Positions 10,246-23,016 of a stretch of 64,000 nt of DNA are shown piece after piece. The DNA is from Chionoecetes opilio (Eukaryota; Arthropoda; Malacostraca; Decapoda; Majidae). The DNA lies in assembly GCA_016584305.1 (NCBI GenBank), contig JACEEZ010022562.1, forward strand, positions 1-64,000, read 5' to 3'. The position numbers and the translations under genes were made by a program. Below the pieces are notes generated by a model. It worked only from the letters and a program-made list of their open reading frames with translations. It made no database searches and had not been told where the DNA came from. Positions within the stretch are counted from its first letter, which is position 1, and each line of letters opens with the position of its first letter.

Positions 10246-10625
10246 CTCACTCGAGAGACACAGAGTAAGGGGCGATCTGATAGAAGTTTTTAAGTGGATA
10301 AAGGGATTTAATAAAGGAGAGGTAGGAAAAGTTCTTACGGCTTTTAACCAGGGTAGAACAAGAAGTAACGGATTCAAGCTGGAAAAGCGTAGATTTAGAA
10401 AGGAAATAGGGAAAAACTGGTTCACAAATAGGGTGGTGAATGAATGGAATGGTCTCAGTAGACAGGTAGTTAGTGTGGAGTCATTAGGGAGCTTTAAAGG
10501 GAGGCTGGATAGGTTCATGGATGGGGATGAAAGGTGGATGAAGGTAGTGTTAGGTAACAGGAACTACCTCGTGTAGGTCTCACGGCCTCTTGTAGCTTCC
10601 TTATGTTCTTATGTAAGTGTTACCG
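10246..10625 (+). mobile_element. CR1-like LINE 3' end (copy 2)
   Basis: This is the second copy of the LINE end seen at 1731-2165, beginning part-way in, at the N. The same C-terminal reverse-transcriptase residues and the same TTATGTTC tail are visible. It differs by a few substitutions. Confidence 0.8.
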
Positions 10626-11562
10626 CCTACTGACGGCAGTTGAGGAGCCAGGTTAAATAGACCCACACGTCCACACTCGAACAGTATATTTCGGTTGAAA
10701 CCTGCCAGACACGATGTTACATTTAATGTCTAATAATGTCTAGATGCTTGAACACATGTTTAGGGCGTTTTCACATTGTCGTCACTTTCTCACTGGGCGA
10801 TGTCCCCTCTAACATCGCCACGTGATCACTGCGGCACCCATCACTGTACTCCCGTGTGTTGGGTCTGAAGGGTAAGGGAGGGCGACGCTGCCAGTTGTTA
10901 CCACGGGTCACGCCGCTCACTTGCGTCACTTTGTTGTGCAGTATTCATGGCATGTTTTAATCTCACGGAGGGCGAGCAAGCTAGTCCGCACACTATAACT
11001 ACAATATCTGCTCTGCCCCCTGTCAGCGTTAAGGTGCAGGGGTGTGGGAGGCTCCATGGCCGGCGTGATGTCATGAAGCTGTGGACTGATGGTCGCTGTG
11101 GCAGTGGGAAGACAACAATGATTAAAAAAACCATTTGATTTAAATTTTTATTTATATCAGTGATGTATATCAACTTGATTTAAATCACACCACCCTGCAT
11201 GAAGCATCAAGGGAACACTATGAACCACCTTGTTTGTTATCTGCCCTTGGTAGGGAGTGAAACTTTGCAACACTACTACTATTGGGTTACTAGCCAACAC
11301 TCTTCATTTTGTAGTTTCTATAATATCTAGGTACTTTATAAAATTTCAATTACTGTACTACCGATAATGTATTACCAATCACTTACCATCATAAGCATTT
11401 CCTTGGCAGCCAAAGAGGATACCCTGGAAGTAATAATAATAACAATAATAATAATAATAATTTTATTCTCACCCGAAGGCATACAAGAAAAACAACATAA
11501 TATATGGACGAGGGAATGAACTTAAGTACTAAAGCAAATAATGGATAATAGCTATAGACCTC

Positions 11563-11625
<63 letters not shown>

Positions 11626-11722
11626 CTTAATATCACCCGGAGGCATACTGGCAAAAAAAGAAGAAGAAAAAAAGAAGACAAAGAGTTAAAGTGTGCTGGC
11701 ACTTAAGCATTACACACTACTA

Positions 11723-12089
11723 CAGGTTGAAGTTCCCAAACTCGGCATCCCAAGACTCGGCAACACCCAAAACTCGGCTATGGTTCCGGATTTTCCAAAA
11801 CACGGCAGAACACCCAAAACCCGGCGCGTAGTTGCCGGGTCGGCCGCTGGGTGCCACCACACTAGGCCGCTTGGTTTCTCCCGCCGATTTGTTTGTTGTT
11901 ATTGTTCAGTGGTGTTGTGACTGTAGAGTTGTGTACACTGTTATTTTGTGTACTTCTATTCTGTGATTTTTTTCATGTGATTTTCATGCTTTTTTTCCCC
12001 TTAATATATCTACGTTCTAAAAGTCGGAAAATTCCATTACTCGGCTCGGCGCTGGTCCCGAGGTTGCCGAGTTTGGGAACTTCAACCTG
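11723..12089. mobile_element. TA-flanked MITE, mariner-like (copy 2)
   Basis: This is the counterpart of 5632-5995, with the same inverted ends and flanking TA (11721-11722 and 12090-12091). It differs by a few short indels. Confidence 0.85.
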
Positions 12090-12619
12090 TATAACACAAT
12101 GAAACCGTCAAACACTATTTAGCTGCATAAGAGTAGTGCAGTTTGGCATGAGTTGTTTCCTCAAAATGTTGCTACGTTGTGCCTGTTCTCTCCTGGTCAT
12201 GGCATAGGTGCGTGGCTGATCAAGGGGCTGGGAAGGGCGTAGGTTAATGTTTGTTATTCTTGTTACTTAGTACAGTCTGGTGTTAGGGGAAATGTGGGGA
12301 CATGCATTCATCCAACTTAGTGGCTGGGGTTAAGCACTGCCAATCACTTATCATTGATGGATTATTATTGATTATAGTCTATTTTTTTTAACAAGGTGAA
12401 AAATCCTGACCCCTTGCTGCTTACTGACTGATATTTGATGCCAGGAGAAGGAGGGAATAGTACAGTTCTTCTAAATTTCAGTTGTATTTTATTATAGTTA
12501 ACCATATTATCAGGCAAACATAGGCATCATTTTAAGCATGAGACCTTAAGATAGAATGGAATTTTTGCCTTGTTAAAAAAAATAGACTACAGTGACTTAT
12601 TACTGATGTTTTGTGGCAG

Positions 12620-12766
12620 GATCGACGCAGTATCCACCGGTGCCTGCGTCATGTGGGACAGAACCATCCCATCCACGTGCAGGCTCTTGTGTCCCAGTTG
12701 TTGGCTGTGCATCCCTACTTTGACGGTGTGGAGCCCAGTGTTCAGGACGTTGAATATATTTGCAAG
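12620..12766 (+). CDS. INTS4: INTS4 exon, right copy, intact
   Basis: The acceptor AG is at 12618-12619 and the donor GTAAGG starts at 12767. The exon has 147 bases and 49 codons, beginning DRRSIHRCLRHVGQNHP and continuing through QLLAVHPYFDGVEPSVQD to EYICK. The HP[YF]FD motif and following acidic stretch match vertebrate INTS4. It joins in phase to the following exon at 13515. This is the intact version of the exon that is frameshifted at 6526-6673, so of the two copies this one can contribute to a functional Integrator subunit. Confidence 0.92.
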
Positions 12767-13255
12767 GTAAGGATTCATTTGATGTAAAAGACCAAAGAAA
12801 AGTATTTGAAAGAAAACAATTCGTTACAAAGATCTGTCATAATGTATACCATGTTGGCGGCAATGAAGAGGTGGTGTGGAATGCAATGGGGTTCATTTTG
12901 CACACCCCTTCACGCCCAGATCTTTTCTTTTCTATGTATAATTGTATGTTGTTAGCCATAAAATTATAAAAAGTAGCTGAATATACCAAATTAGTTAGTG
13001 GACAAGGATACTAAACGGGTCATATGTATAAAATATTGCTTATAGTCACTAAAAATTGTCTAATGGTACCCAAATTACAATGGAAATTACGTTCTGGGTC
13101 TCAAGGGGTTAAAGTTTCAAGGTTTTGTGGAGAGTAACATTGGTCATAAAAACGGATGCTCCTCTATGAATAATGAGAGTTCAGTTGGAATCTTTCAGAA
13201 ATCAGGAATGGATATCACTGCCAGGGCTTTAGATGACACCTTGTAGAATCTTTAA

Positions 13256-13461
13256 CCCCTTCACGCCCAGAACGTAATTTCCATTGTAATTTGGGTACCA
13301 CTAGACAATTTTCAATTCATATAAGCAATATTTCTATAGATATGACCGGTTTATGTGTCCTTGTCCACTATCTAATTTGTTATATTTAGTCACTTTTCGT
13401 AATTTTATAGCTAACAACAGACAATTTTATATAGCAAAGGAAAGATCTGGGCGTGAAGGGG
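13256..13461. mobile_element. piggyBac-type MITE (right copy)
   Basis: This is the counterpart of 7159-7364. TTAA flanks it at 13252-13255 and 13462-13465. Its inverted mate lies just upstream at about 12905-13108, with TTAA at its right end, as in the left copy. Confidence 0.88.
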
Positions 13462-13514
13462 TTAATATTCAGGGCAGACGTAGCACAGGAATGGCAATAC
13501 ATTTTCCTTTGCAG

Positions 13515-13637
13515 CTGATCTTGGTCCTAAACGCCGCGGTGGAGTGTCCCACCATCCTGCCTCTGCTGGAGCAACACACCATCCGCCACTATGCCTACCT
13601 GCGGGACACCATGCCGCAGCTGGTGCCCGTCCTCAAG
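13515..13637 (+). CDS. INTS4: INTS4 exon (right copy), intact
   Basis: This exon encodes the same 41 residues as 7419-7541, including [18 protein letters not shown], and differs only silently (CTG for CTT in YLRD). The acceptor is CCTTTGCAG ending at 13514 and the donor GTGAGA starts at 13638. The purely synonymous difference is consistent with two alleles or a recent duplication under constraint. Later INTS4 exons, encoding the C-terminal part that binds INTS9 and INTS11 in other animals, are not visible in this window. Confidence 0.92.
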
Positions 13638-15077
13638 GTGAGACTATCCTGTTTTCCAGTGTCAGTGGCTGTACTGTTATACCCTTGCAGGTCAAAACAT
13701 GTTATTTCTGCAAGAGAAACTACCAGTATCAAATGGGATTGTGATGTGGCAGCCTCATCACCCACAGTGTTGTCCTTCACATCACTTGCTTGGGTAACCT
13801 GATAGCAGGCTGACCCTGATGCAAGGCTTGTGAAGGATGGCTTTAGTCAAGGCTAGAGCGTTGAAGCCATGCCCTTAGTCAGCATGGTGACGTGATACTT
13901 ACCGCCTGTGCTGCAACTCACAATAACCCAAATGGCACGTGTTTGGTAGTGGTACAAGGAAGGGAACTTAACCTCCAACATCACGGAAAATCTTGGCAAG
14001 CTACCAACAGGTAACAAAGTGTGATCCCTGTCAACCTGGAGTGTGCCTTTCAAAACAATGCTGATGATGTGATGATAACTTGTTAGTACCAGGAAGAACA
14101 TCTAGATTTAGAAACTAATATTCATGTGTCACCAATTGTTAAGCTTTAGTCAGGCAGGTCAGACACTAGGCAATGTGTGCAGGGGGGCCAGTGATGGATG
14201 GAGTAAGAGGGGCGCACCAAACACTGCTGTATGCAGGAGTCCTTGGGCGGACCTGTGTACAATTTGTCAGTATTAAAGGGGAAATATTTGAGCTTTTTGA
14301 GACGTTTTGCCAGGGTGTGCGAGGAAAGGTCCATGGGGATGCTGCCCCCCCGGCCCCCCATTGACTGTGGCGCTGATATCAGGGCCGTGGTTAGCATTCA
14401 ACAGAATAAAACATAGAGTCTGTATTTATGTTGATGAAAAAACTTGATGAAGTGCTATTCATAAGTCTATAGTAGAATTTTATTATAAGTTTTGTAGGGC
14501 TGCAGGGGAACCTTGATTGGCCTGGAAAACCATCATGAGAAATGACAGGAGAAAGTTTACCAAAGATATAGTTTCCTTGAGGAGGTTTCTGAACTACAGT
14601 TTGTTCAGTTTGGTGAACTACAGCCAGCATTCTCTCTTTCTGAGCCACTATATGCCTTGATGTCCTCGGCATGGTGGTGGAGGAGGTAGAGAATGTGAGG
14701 TAGATCTATCCTGCGCTGAATAAATGGTAAATGGTCTGGAGGGAGCAGGAATGGTGGAAGGCTGAGAGATGAGCAGCGACACCCGGCTTCTCCCTCTACT
14801 CCCTCACTACTGAGGCCTTGAGACGACCCTCTGTCTCACAGAGAGGGACTGACAGGTGCCAGTTTGGCTATGCCAGTAAATATCATAAAAAAAATTGCAC
14901 GAATATTTTTCGGGGGGGAGGGGGGGGGGGAGAAAATCTGCCATAACTCTTTCAATTTTTCTGCTTTCTTTATACAATATTTTGTCACAAGCTTGCTCAA
15001 GTGTTCAACTGCGCACAAAAAAAAAATTCTCTAATATTTCGATCTTTTTCGGAAATATTTGTGTGACGCTCCCCTTA
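13638..15077. other. Intron or flank, no gene seen
   Basis: This stretch is repeated from 7542-8977. No exon, RNA gene or transposon boundary was recognised. A G-rich run is at 14913-14931. Confidence 0.5.
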
Positions 15078-15423
15078 AAATAGTTTAAAGCTAACTTATA
15101 GCTTAAAGGTTTTCGCCTTTACACTTTCACTAGCTTTCTTAGGTCCCAGGGTGGCTTATGGAATAAAAAAAATAGAAGAAATAATGCACAACACAAGAAA
15201 AATTGTCAAAATCAAAGAACAGTTTGGAGCGGGTGTTCTCTGAGTGAGGGCCGCGGCGTGACTGACGCGCACAGTGATGCCCCGTGCTGCTCTTGCCGAG
15301 TAGCTTGTTCGGCAACCGAGTTATCGTACGGCAACCGGTGAAATTAGGGGACCTAAGAAAGCTAGTGAAAGCATAAAGGCGAAAAGCTTTAAGCTATAAG
15401 TTAGCTTTAAACTATATTAAACT
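15078..15423. repeat. Foldback element with about 65-base arms
   Basis: The arm at about 15083-15148 and the arm at about 15350-15415 are inverted copies (one contains CTAGCTTTCTTAGGTCCC, the other GGGGACCTAAGAAAGCTAG). The spacer of about 200 bases is GC-richer. In the left duplicate only the first arm is present, because the hAT-like element starts inside it. It is a non-coding MITE-like structure of unknown family. Confidence 0.75.
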
Positions 15424-15439
15424 AATAGATAGTATTCAC

Positions 15440-15880
15440 ACAACGCCATATTGGAGGCTCAGACTTGTAAACACCGCCGCCAGGTGGGTGGGCAGGTCAA
15501 AGGTGGTGACGTTCAGGGCGATGAGTTGAGAGTGTAGCACTACACGGTGTGAGTGGAAGCGCGGACACTGCAGCAGAAAGTATTCAATAGTCTCCGGAAC
15601 ATTCCTACACCAGGGCAGTGAGGGTCAGGGGACAGACGGAGGCGGTGCAGGTGAACCGTGAGTGTCGTGTGCCCCAGGCGGAGGCGGGTGAGGGTGACAT
15701 CCAGGACGCGGGACTTTGTCCTTATCCACGGCTGGGGGGAAGTCACTGCGGTATTGGCCCACGGAGGTGATGCGGAGGGCATCGCCGAGCGTGTTGTTCC
15801 AGGTGGAGCGGCAGACCCGGGAGATGAGGCGTGTGGCCGCGGGACTGTCAGATAACAGCTGTGTTGACATGTCTTTCCTC
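15440..15880 (-). mobile_element. RNase H-type LINE fragment, minus strand
   Basis: Read on the minus strand, this gives the C-terminal region of the LINE family described at 23885-25075: DVTLTRLRLGHTTLTVHLHR, then PDPHCPG, with a Cys/His-rich segment broken by small indels. It is bounded by inverted 14-base motifs (AATAGATAGTATTC at 15424-15437, its complement at 15911-15925), so the fragment lies inside a larger palindromic structure. Confidence 0.75.
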
Positions 15881-16180
15881 CAACAAATACCTGGATGTTG
15901 TGACCTCAGAGAATACTATCTATTAACTATTAAAGCTATAACTTTATTCTTTATGCAGATGGCATGTTATAATATAATATTACATTGCATTTATAGGCAT
16001 TTTTATGCATGAAATACAGCTAAAAAGGTAAAAAAAGGTCTATATTTTGGGGTCAGGAACGGATTACCGTATTTTATGGCTTATAAGACGCTGCATCTTG
16101 GAAGACACCCTGGTTTTGGAAAGAAATTTCTAATAAAAAAATAAAAAAACAGACCACCAAAACATTTTCATTCCAAACTC

Positions 16181-18702
16181 ATTCACCACACCAGAACACT
16201 CACTAGTCACTATCTTCATTCACCACACCAGAACACTCACTAGCATTATCTTCATTCACCACACCAGAACACTCACTAGTCACTATCTTCATTCACCACA
16301 CCAGAACACTCACTAGTCATTATCTTCATTCACCACACCAGAACACTCACTAGTCACTATCTTCATTCACCACACCAGAACACTCACTAGTCACTATCTT
16401 CATTCACCACACCAGAACACTCACTAGTCACTATCTTCATTCACCACACCAGAACACTCACTAGTCATTATCTTCATTCACCACACCAGAACACTCACTA
16501 GTCACTATCTTCATTCACCACACCAGAACACTCACTAGTCACTATCTTCATTCACCACACCAGAACACTCACTAGCATTATCTTCATTCACCACACCAGA
16601 ACACTCACTAGTCACTATCTTCATTCACCACACCAGAACACTCACTAATCATTATCTTCATTCACCACACCAGAACACTCACTAGTCACTATCTTCATTC
16701 ACCACACCAGAACACTCACTAGTCACTATCTTCATTCACCACACCAGAACACTCACTAGTCATTATCTTCATTCACCACACCAGAACACTCACTAGTCAC
16801 TATCTTCATTCACCACACCAGAACACTCACTAGTCATTATCTTCATTCACCACACCAGAACACTCACTAGTCACTATCTTCATTCACCACACCAGAACAC
16901 TCACTAGTCATTATCTTCATTCACCACACCAGAACACTCACTAGTCACTATCTTCATTCACCACACCAGAACACTCACTAGTCACTATCTTCATTCACCA
17001 CACCAGAACACTCACTAGTCATTATCTTCATTCACCACACCAGAACACTCACTAGTCATTATCTTCATTCACCACACCAGAACACTCACTAGTCACTATC
17101 TTCATTCACCACACCAGAACACTCACTAGTCACTATCTTCATTCACCACACCAGAACACTCACTAGTCACTATCTTCATTCACCACACCAGAACACTCAC
17201 TAGTCATTATCTTCATTCACCACACCAGAACACTCACTAGTCACTATCTTCATTCACCACACCAGGACACTCACTAGTCATTATCTTCATTCACCACACC
17301 AGAACACTCACTAGTCACTATCTTCATTCACCACACCAGAACACTCACTAGTCATTATCTTCATTCACCACACCAGAACACTCACTAGTCACTATCTTCA
17401 TTCACCACACCAGGACACTCACTAGTCATTATCTTCATTCACCACACCAGAACACTCACTAGTCACTATCTTCATTCACCACACCAGAACACTCACTAGT
17501 CACTATCTTCATTCACCACACCAGAACACTCACTAGTCATTATCTTCATTCACCACACCAGAACACTCACTAGTCACTATCTTCATTCACCACACCAGAA
17601 CACTCACTAGTCATTATCTTCATTCACCACACCAGAACACTCACTAGTCACTATCTTCATTCACCACACCAGAACACTCACTAGTCACTATCTTCATTCA
17701 CCACACCAGAACACTCGCTAGTCATTATCTTCATTCACCACACCAGAACACTCACTAGTCATTATCTTCATTCACCACACCAGAACACTCACTAGTCACT
17801 ATCTTCATTCACCACACCAGAACACTCACTAGTCACTATCTTCATTCACCACACCAGAACACTCACTAGTCATTATCTTCATTCACCACACCAGAACACT
17901 CACTAGTCACTATCTTCATTCACCACACCAGAACACTCACTAGTCATTATCTTCATTCACCACACCAGAACACTCACTAGTCACTATCTTCATTCACCAC
18001 ACCAGAACACTCACTAGTCACTATCTTCATTCACCACACCAGAACACTCACTAGTCATTATCTTCATTCACCACACCAGAACACTCACTAGTCACTATCT
18101 TCATTCACCACACCAGAACACTCACTAGTCACTATCTTCATTCACCACACCAGAAACACTCACTAGCATTATCTTCATTCACCACACCAAAACACTCACT
18201 AGTCACTATCTTCATTCACCACACCAGGACACTCACTAGTCACTATCTTCATTCACCACACCAGAACACTCACTAGTCACTATCTTCATTCACCACACCA
18301 GAACACTCACTAGTCACTATCTTCATTCACCACACCAGAACACTCACTAGCATTATCTTCATTCACCACACCAGAACACTCACTAGTCACTATCTTCATT
18401 CACCACACCAGAACACTCACTAGTCACTATCTTCATTCACCACACCAGGACACTCACTAGTCACTATCTTCATTCACCACACCAGAACACTCACTAGTCA
18501 TTATCTTCATTCACCACACCAGAACACTCACTAGTCACTATCTTCATTCACCACACCAGAACACTCACTAGTCATTATCTTCATTCACCACACCAGAACA
18601 CTCACTAGTCACTATCTTCATTCACCACACCAGAACACTCACTAGTCACTATCTTCATTCACCACACCAGAACACTCACTAGTCACTATCTTCATTCACC
18701 AC
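16181..18702 (+). repeat. 37-bp satellite array, about 68 copies
   Basis: The unit contains ATTCACCACACCAGAACACT followed by CACTAGTCACTATCTTC. It runs without interruption for 2.5 kb. Two main variants alternate, ending CACTATC or CATTATC, and a few units (near 16245, 16575, 18165 and 18350) lack two bases and read CTAGCATTATC. Occasional CAGGACAC units also occur. The near-identity of the units implies recent amplification. The array sits inside a TIR transposon. Confidence 0.97.
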
Positions 18703-18948
18703 TGCTCGTCAGCCATTTATATTTTCTAGCTTGTATGCGATATTATAAGTAAATAGTTTTGATGAATTCGCCATGGGTTATAATTTCCAGGACTGAAAAA
18801 AGCTTGTGATACGTGTGACAGCCTGGTGGTAAATGCTGCATCAACACCAGCAGACGATAGGTGGCGCTGTTGACGCCAATCTGCCGAGTTGGAAGTTGCC
18901 GCGGAATTGCTCCCGCCAGTCTTGGTGGCAGACTCATATAGAGTCTTA

Positions 18949-19224
18949 AGGCCGGTTCCCACTAGTCCGCTTCTACGGCCGCCATTGCCGTTCACCGCCC
19001 AACAATGACGTCACAAAAAACTACCGCACAGAGCGGTGGTCGAGCGCATGGCCGTACAAATTAAAAATCAAATCATCTCTCTCGCTCGGCGGTGTCCACT
19101 CAAGCGGAGGTGCAAACTGTGCCCGGCTCCCACTACAGCCACTCAAGCGGTGATGATGGTGACGTCATTGTTGGGCGGTGAACGGCAACGGCGGCCGTAG
19201 AAGCGGACTGGTGGGAACCGGCCT
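18949..19224. mobile_element. Harbinger-type MITE with TTA duplication
   Basis: This 276-base element has long inverted ends (AGGCCGGTTCCCACTAGTCC and complement) and 3-base TTA flanks at 18946-18948 and 19225-19227. Three-base TTA/TAA duplications are typical of PIF/Harbinger elements. It is nested within the larger TA-flanked transposon, between two copies of a 140-base direct duplication. Confidence 0.8.
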
Positions 19225-19645
19225 TTAGCTTGTGATACGTGTGACAGCCTGGTGGTAAATGCTGCATCAACACTAGCAGACGATGGGTGGCGTTGTTGAC
19301 GCCAATCTGCCGAGGTGAAAGTTGCCGCGGAACGGTTCCCGCCAGTCTTGGCGGTAGTCTCATTCCAACATTCGTCTTGGAAGACGCATGAGTATTTTTC
19401 AGGGTATTTTTTAGGAAAAAAAGTGCCTCTTATAAGCCGTAAAATACGGTAATCCATTTTATATTGTTTCTTATGGAAAAATTTGTTTCGGTTTTAGAAC
19501 AACTTTTGGGAACGAATTATGTTCGAAAACCGAGGGCATGTCTGTATATATAATATATTTACATTGTGAGGGAGAGCAACTAGTCACGGGTTCACACAGC
19601 CAAGGAACTAAAGTCTTATAGACGGGCTAGAATAATTATTACAGT

Positions 19646-19648
<3 letters not shown>

Positions 19649-19722
<74 letters not shown>
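19649..19722. repeat. (CA)n microsatellite
   Basis: A CA run of about 74 bases lies immediately before the SINE. Confidence 0.95.
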
Positions 19723-20505
<783 letters not shown>

Positions 20506-20594
20506 GTGTGGTGAAGCACAGTGTGCCTCTGGTCTCTCTTCTTGATTCTGTCCTTGCTTTTCCTTTCCTCCCGGCTGTCCGGTGGCTTATGTGG

Positions 20595-21436
20595 GGTTCA
20601 GACTACACGTAATTGCTACGTCCGTCTTGCCAACGTGACGTCACCGTGACGTCACTTCCTGCTTGTGTGACCTTGAAAGACGTGCGTCTGGAGGCAAAAG
20701 ATTCGGAGCCTCCAATTCTTTTGGCGCGCTGCGTGAGCGGTGGTGCCACAATCTATAGAACATTATACGTAACTAAGTTTTGCAATATCAAAATAATGCT
20801 GCTTCCAAGGTCTGATTTAAAATATATTTATTATCAGTGATTCTGGAAGACAATATTAGTAATGGAAGACATACATGATGTGAAAATGTTGTGTTCCGCT
20901 GCTTGAAGGCGGAACAGCGGCAACGCTGCTTGAATATAAGCTCGACTACCACCACTACCTCTGTATATTTTAATGCGTTATTTCTCGTGTTCTCTAGTTC
21001 TAACCCTCTCACGCGCCCCTCTAGTAGCTACTATATACCATCCTTCCTACAGCATCACACTACGCCACCAACACCCTCTACAGGCCGTGCAATAGGTAGT
21101 AATTATTAGTGACTTGAAAAATACCGCCACGACTGCGATATGTGGTAACACTTTTGGACCCCGCTAAACAGATTCCACTTGTAACCTTTGCCATAGCCTG
21201 TTGTCAGGGGATTGTAGCGCTATATAGGTAGGGCAGGGAATGAAGGGGGATATAGTGAAGGGAGTAATAGGTGTGTCATAGGGTACAAAAGGGAGGAAGT
21301 AAGGAAAGCAAGGCGGTTTTATACTGTAATTTTTTCTGATATGAGCGAGCGGGAGTGATCGACCAGTGAGACGAGGTAACGTCATCGTGACGTCACGATA
21401 ACAAGACGGACGTAGCAAATACGTGAAGTCTGAACC
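20595..21436. mobile_element. TIR element of unknown family, 840 bases
   Basis: The ends GGTTCAGACTACACGTAATT and the complement of AGTCTGAACC at 21427-21436 extend as an imperfect inverted repeat of about 75 bases that includes TGCTACGTCCGTCTTG and TGACGTCAC motifs. No clear target duplication or coding sequence was seen. PIF/Harbinger is possible by style but unproved. Confidence 0.65.
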
Positions 21437-22489
21437 GGATCTTACAGGGAAGTCGTCCTTGCTTGAACAGTTGTTTACACGTTCCTGGGTGCGCAATGCT
21501 TATTAACTGTGATAAGTGGCAATTAGCTGTGGCAATCAGCCCCAAGCACACACACAGCTGGCTGTCCAAGTGTCCATGTCATCATTATCCAGGATGTGGT
21601 ATCTGTCTGACAACACAATATCATCACAGGTGTGTTGCTGACACAGGCAGACACACATACACACTCCCGGCTGCTGGTCACTACACACTGGTAGCTGCCA
21701 ACATATATATGTGATTATACATGTACATAATTATAATCTTTACCTATCTAGTGCCCTAACATCTCAACCCGGCAGCCAATCACCGGGCATTTATGATCAG
21801 TAGAACAATCCGTGCGGCCCTGCCAGGCACTCTTGGTAGTGCCGTCCATGAGCACATTCAGGATTATAATTAAGGCCACAGCCCACCTAACCTCTACAAT
21901 CTACCACTTCCTTAGCAGAGAGATTTCTACTATTAATTAATGTAAGTACACGATTGCTATCACATTAACCAATAATGGAGAATAATACCCGGCTGAAATT
22001 CAGTTTTAAAATCTTTATTACATCATTAAAAATAGTATAACTGCAAGCCAGGCAACAGCCATTGGTGCTGTAATACCTAAATCATAAGGCATTATAATAT
22101 ATTTCAGTCACTACAGACACTTACACAGACACTTACACACACACTTACACAGACACTTACACAGACACTTACACACACACTTACACACACACTTACACAC
22201 ACACTTCTTCTCCATCATTGTTTGTACAGAATGTTTCTTTATTAATATATTCTGTGCATGCATTATTGTTTGCCCCATTGATGGATTGATGGATGGATGG
22301 ATGGATTTACCTTTTCTCGAGTATTCCATTCAATATTATCCACAAAATTATGATAAACATAATGATATATTTTTACCATGGGTCAAAATACGAGTTTATT
22401 CCATTGATATTGATAAAGGTGCAGGAATGGGCGTGCACAGATCTATGAGACTCAAATAAATAAATAAATATATGTCTGTCTAAGCTATA
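21437..22489. other. Unassigned, with a 10-bp minisatellite
   Basis: No gene is supported. A short array of ACACTTACAC units lies at about 22113-22205, and GATG repeats are near 22282-22305. The remainder is AT-rich and shows no coding homology. Confidence 0.5.
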
Positions 22490-22870
22490 CACTCGACCCT
22501 CGATTTAACGGACTTCGGGTTTAACGGACTCCATCCGCTACCGGACAAGTGGACCAATCCATTTATAAAGTCCGCTGCTTGAAAAATATTTCCGCTAGGT
22601 GGCAGGGCGAGCAGTACGGGTGTTCCCGCCGAATCCAGCGTGTAGCGCCAGTCAGTGTTTACCTCCCAACATAGCCACACGGTCTGGATAATTTGTGATT
22701 ATTTCTCATTTATTTCACAATTTTGACTAGCGAAATGTCCACTAAGGTTATGAAAAGGAAGCCTGTTAACCTTAATGTAATGCAGAAACTGGAATTGATT
22801 TGTAAATTAGAAAGGGGAAGTATTGCTGCAAAGGTGTGTGAGGAGTGAAGTGTTAAGAGGCAGTAGTAGC
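22490..22870 (+). mobile_element. 5' end of a second Tigger-like transposon
   Basis: It starts CACTCGACCCTCGATTTAAC after TA at 22488-22489, similar in style to the Tigger end at 2882. From 22735 a frame begins MSTKVMKRKPVNLNVMQKLE and continues LICKLERGSIAAKVCEE, which is the N-terminal helix-turn-helix start of a pogo/Tigger transposase. The rest of the protein and the right end are missing. Confidence 0.7.
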
Positions 22871-23016
22871 CGTCAACAACTCCCTCATTTTGGTACAAAC
22901 TCGTACGCGGGACAAAATTTGTGTCACCGGGAAGCAGTTATGTACAAGTTGCCTATTCTACATTATTCTTATATTTAGTTACGAACTACCAAGCATCCAG
23001 CAGTTACTCTCAAGTA

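Larger units (their letters stand above)
10246..15185. repeat. Large duplication, right copy
   Basis: This is the counterpart of 1790-9085. It lacks the Tigger insertion and retains the mariner-like MITE and both piggyBac MITEs. Its INTS4 exons are both in frame. It continues past 15185 into a complete foldback element, where the left copy has the hAT insertion instead. Confidence 0.9.
16067..19449 (+). mobile_element. TA-flanked TIR transposon carrying a satellite
   Basis: The left end CCGTATTTTATGGCTTATAA and the right end (reverse complement CCGTATTTTACGGCTTATAA) are inverted repeats flanked by TA at 16065-16066 and 19450-19451. A second, satellite-free copy in opposite orientation is at 30628-31415, which confirms the unit. 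It has no coding capacity. Its interior includes a 37-bp satellite array, a 140-base direct duplication (18800-18940 and 19228-19366) and a nested Harbinger-type MITE. The TA duplication suggests a Tc1/mariner-related family, but I did not recognise the ends. Confidence 0.85.

Noticed and set aside
16181..18702. CRISPR-like array
   Set aside because: Units are contiguous, with no distinct spacers, and the setting is an animal genome transposon.
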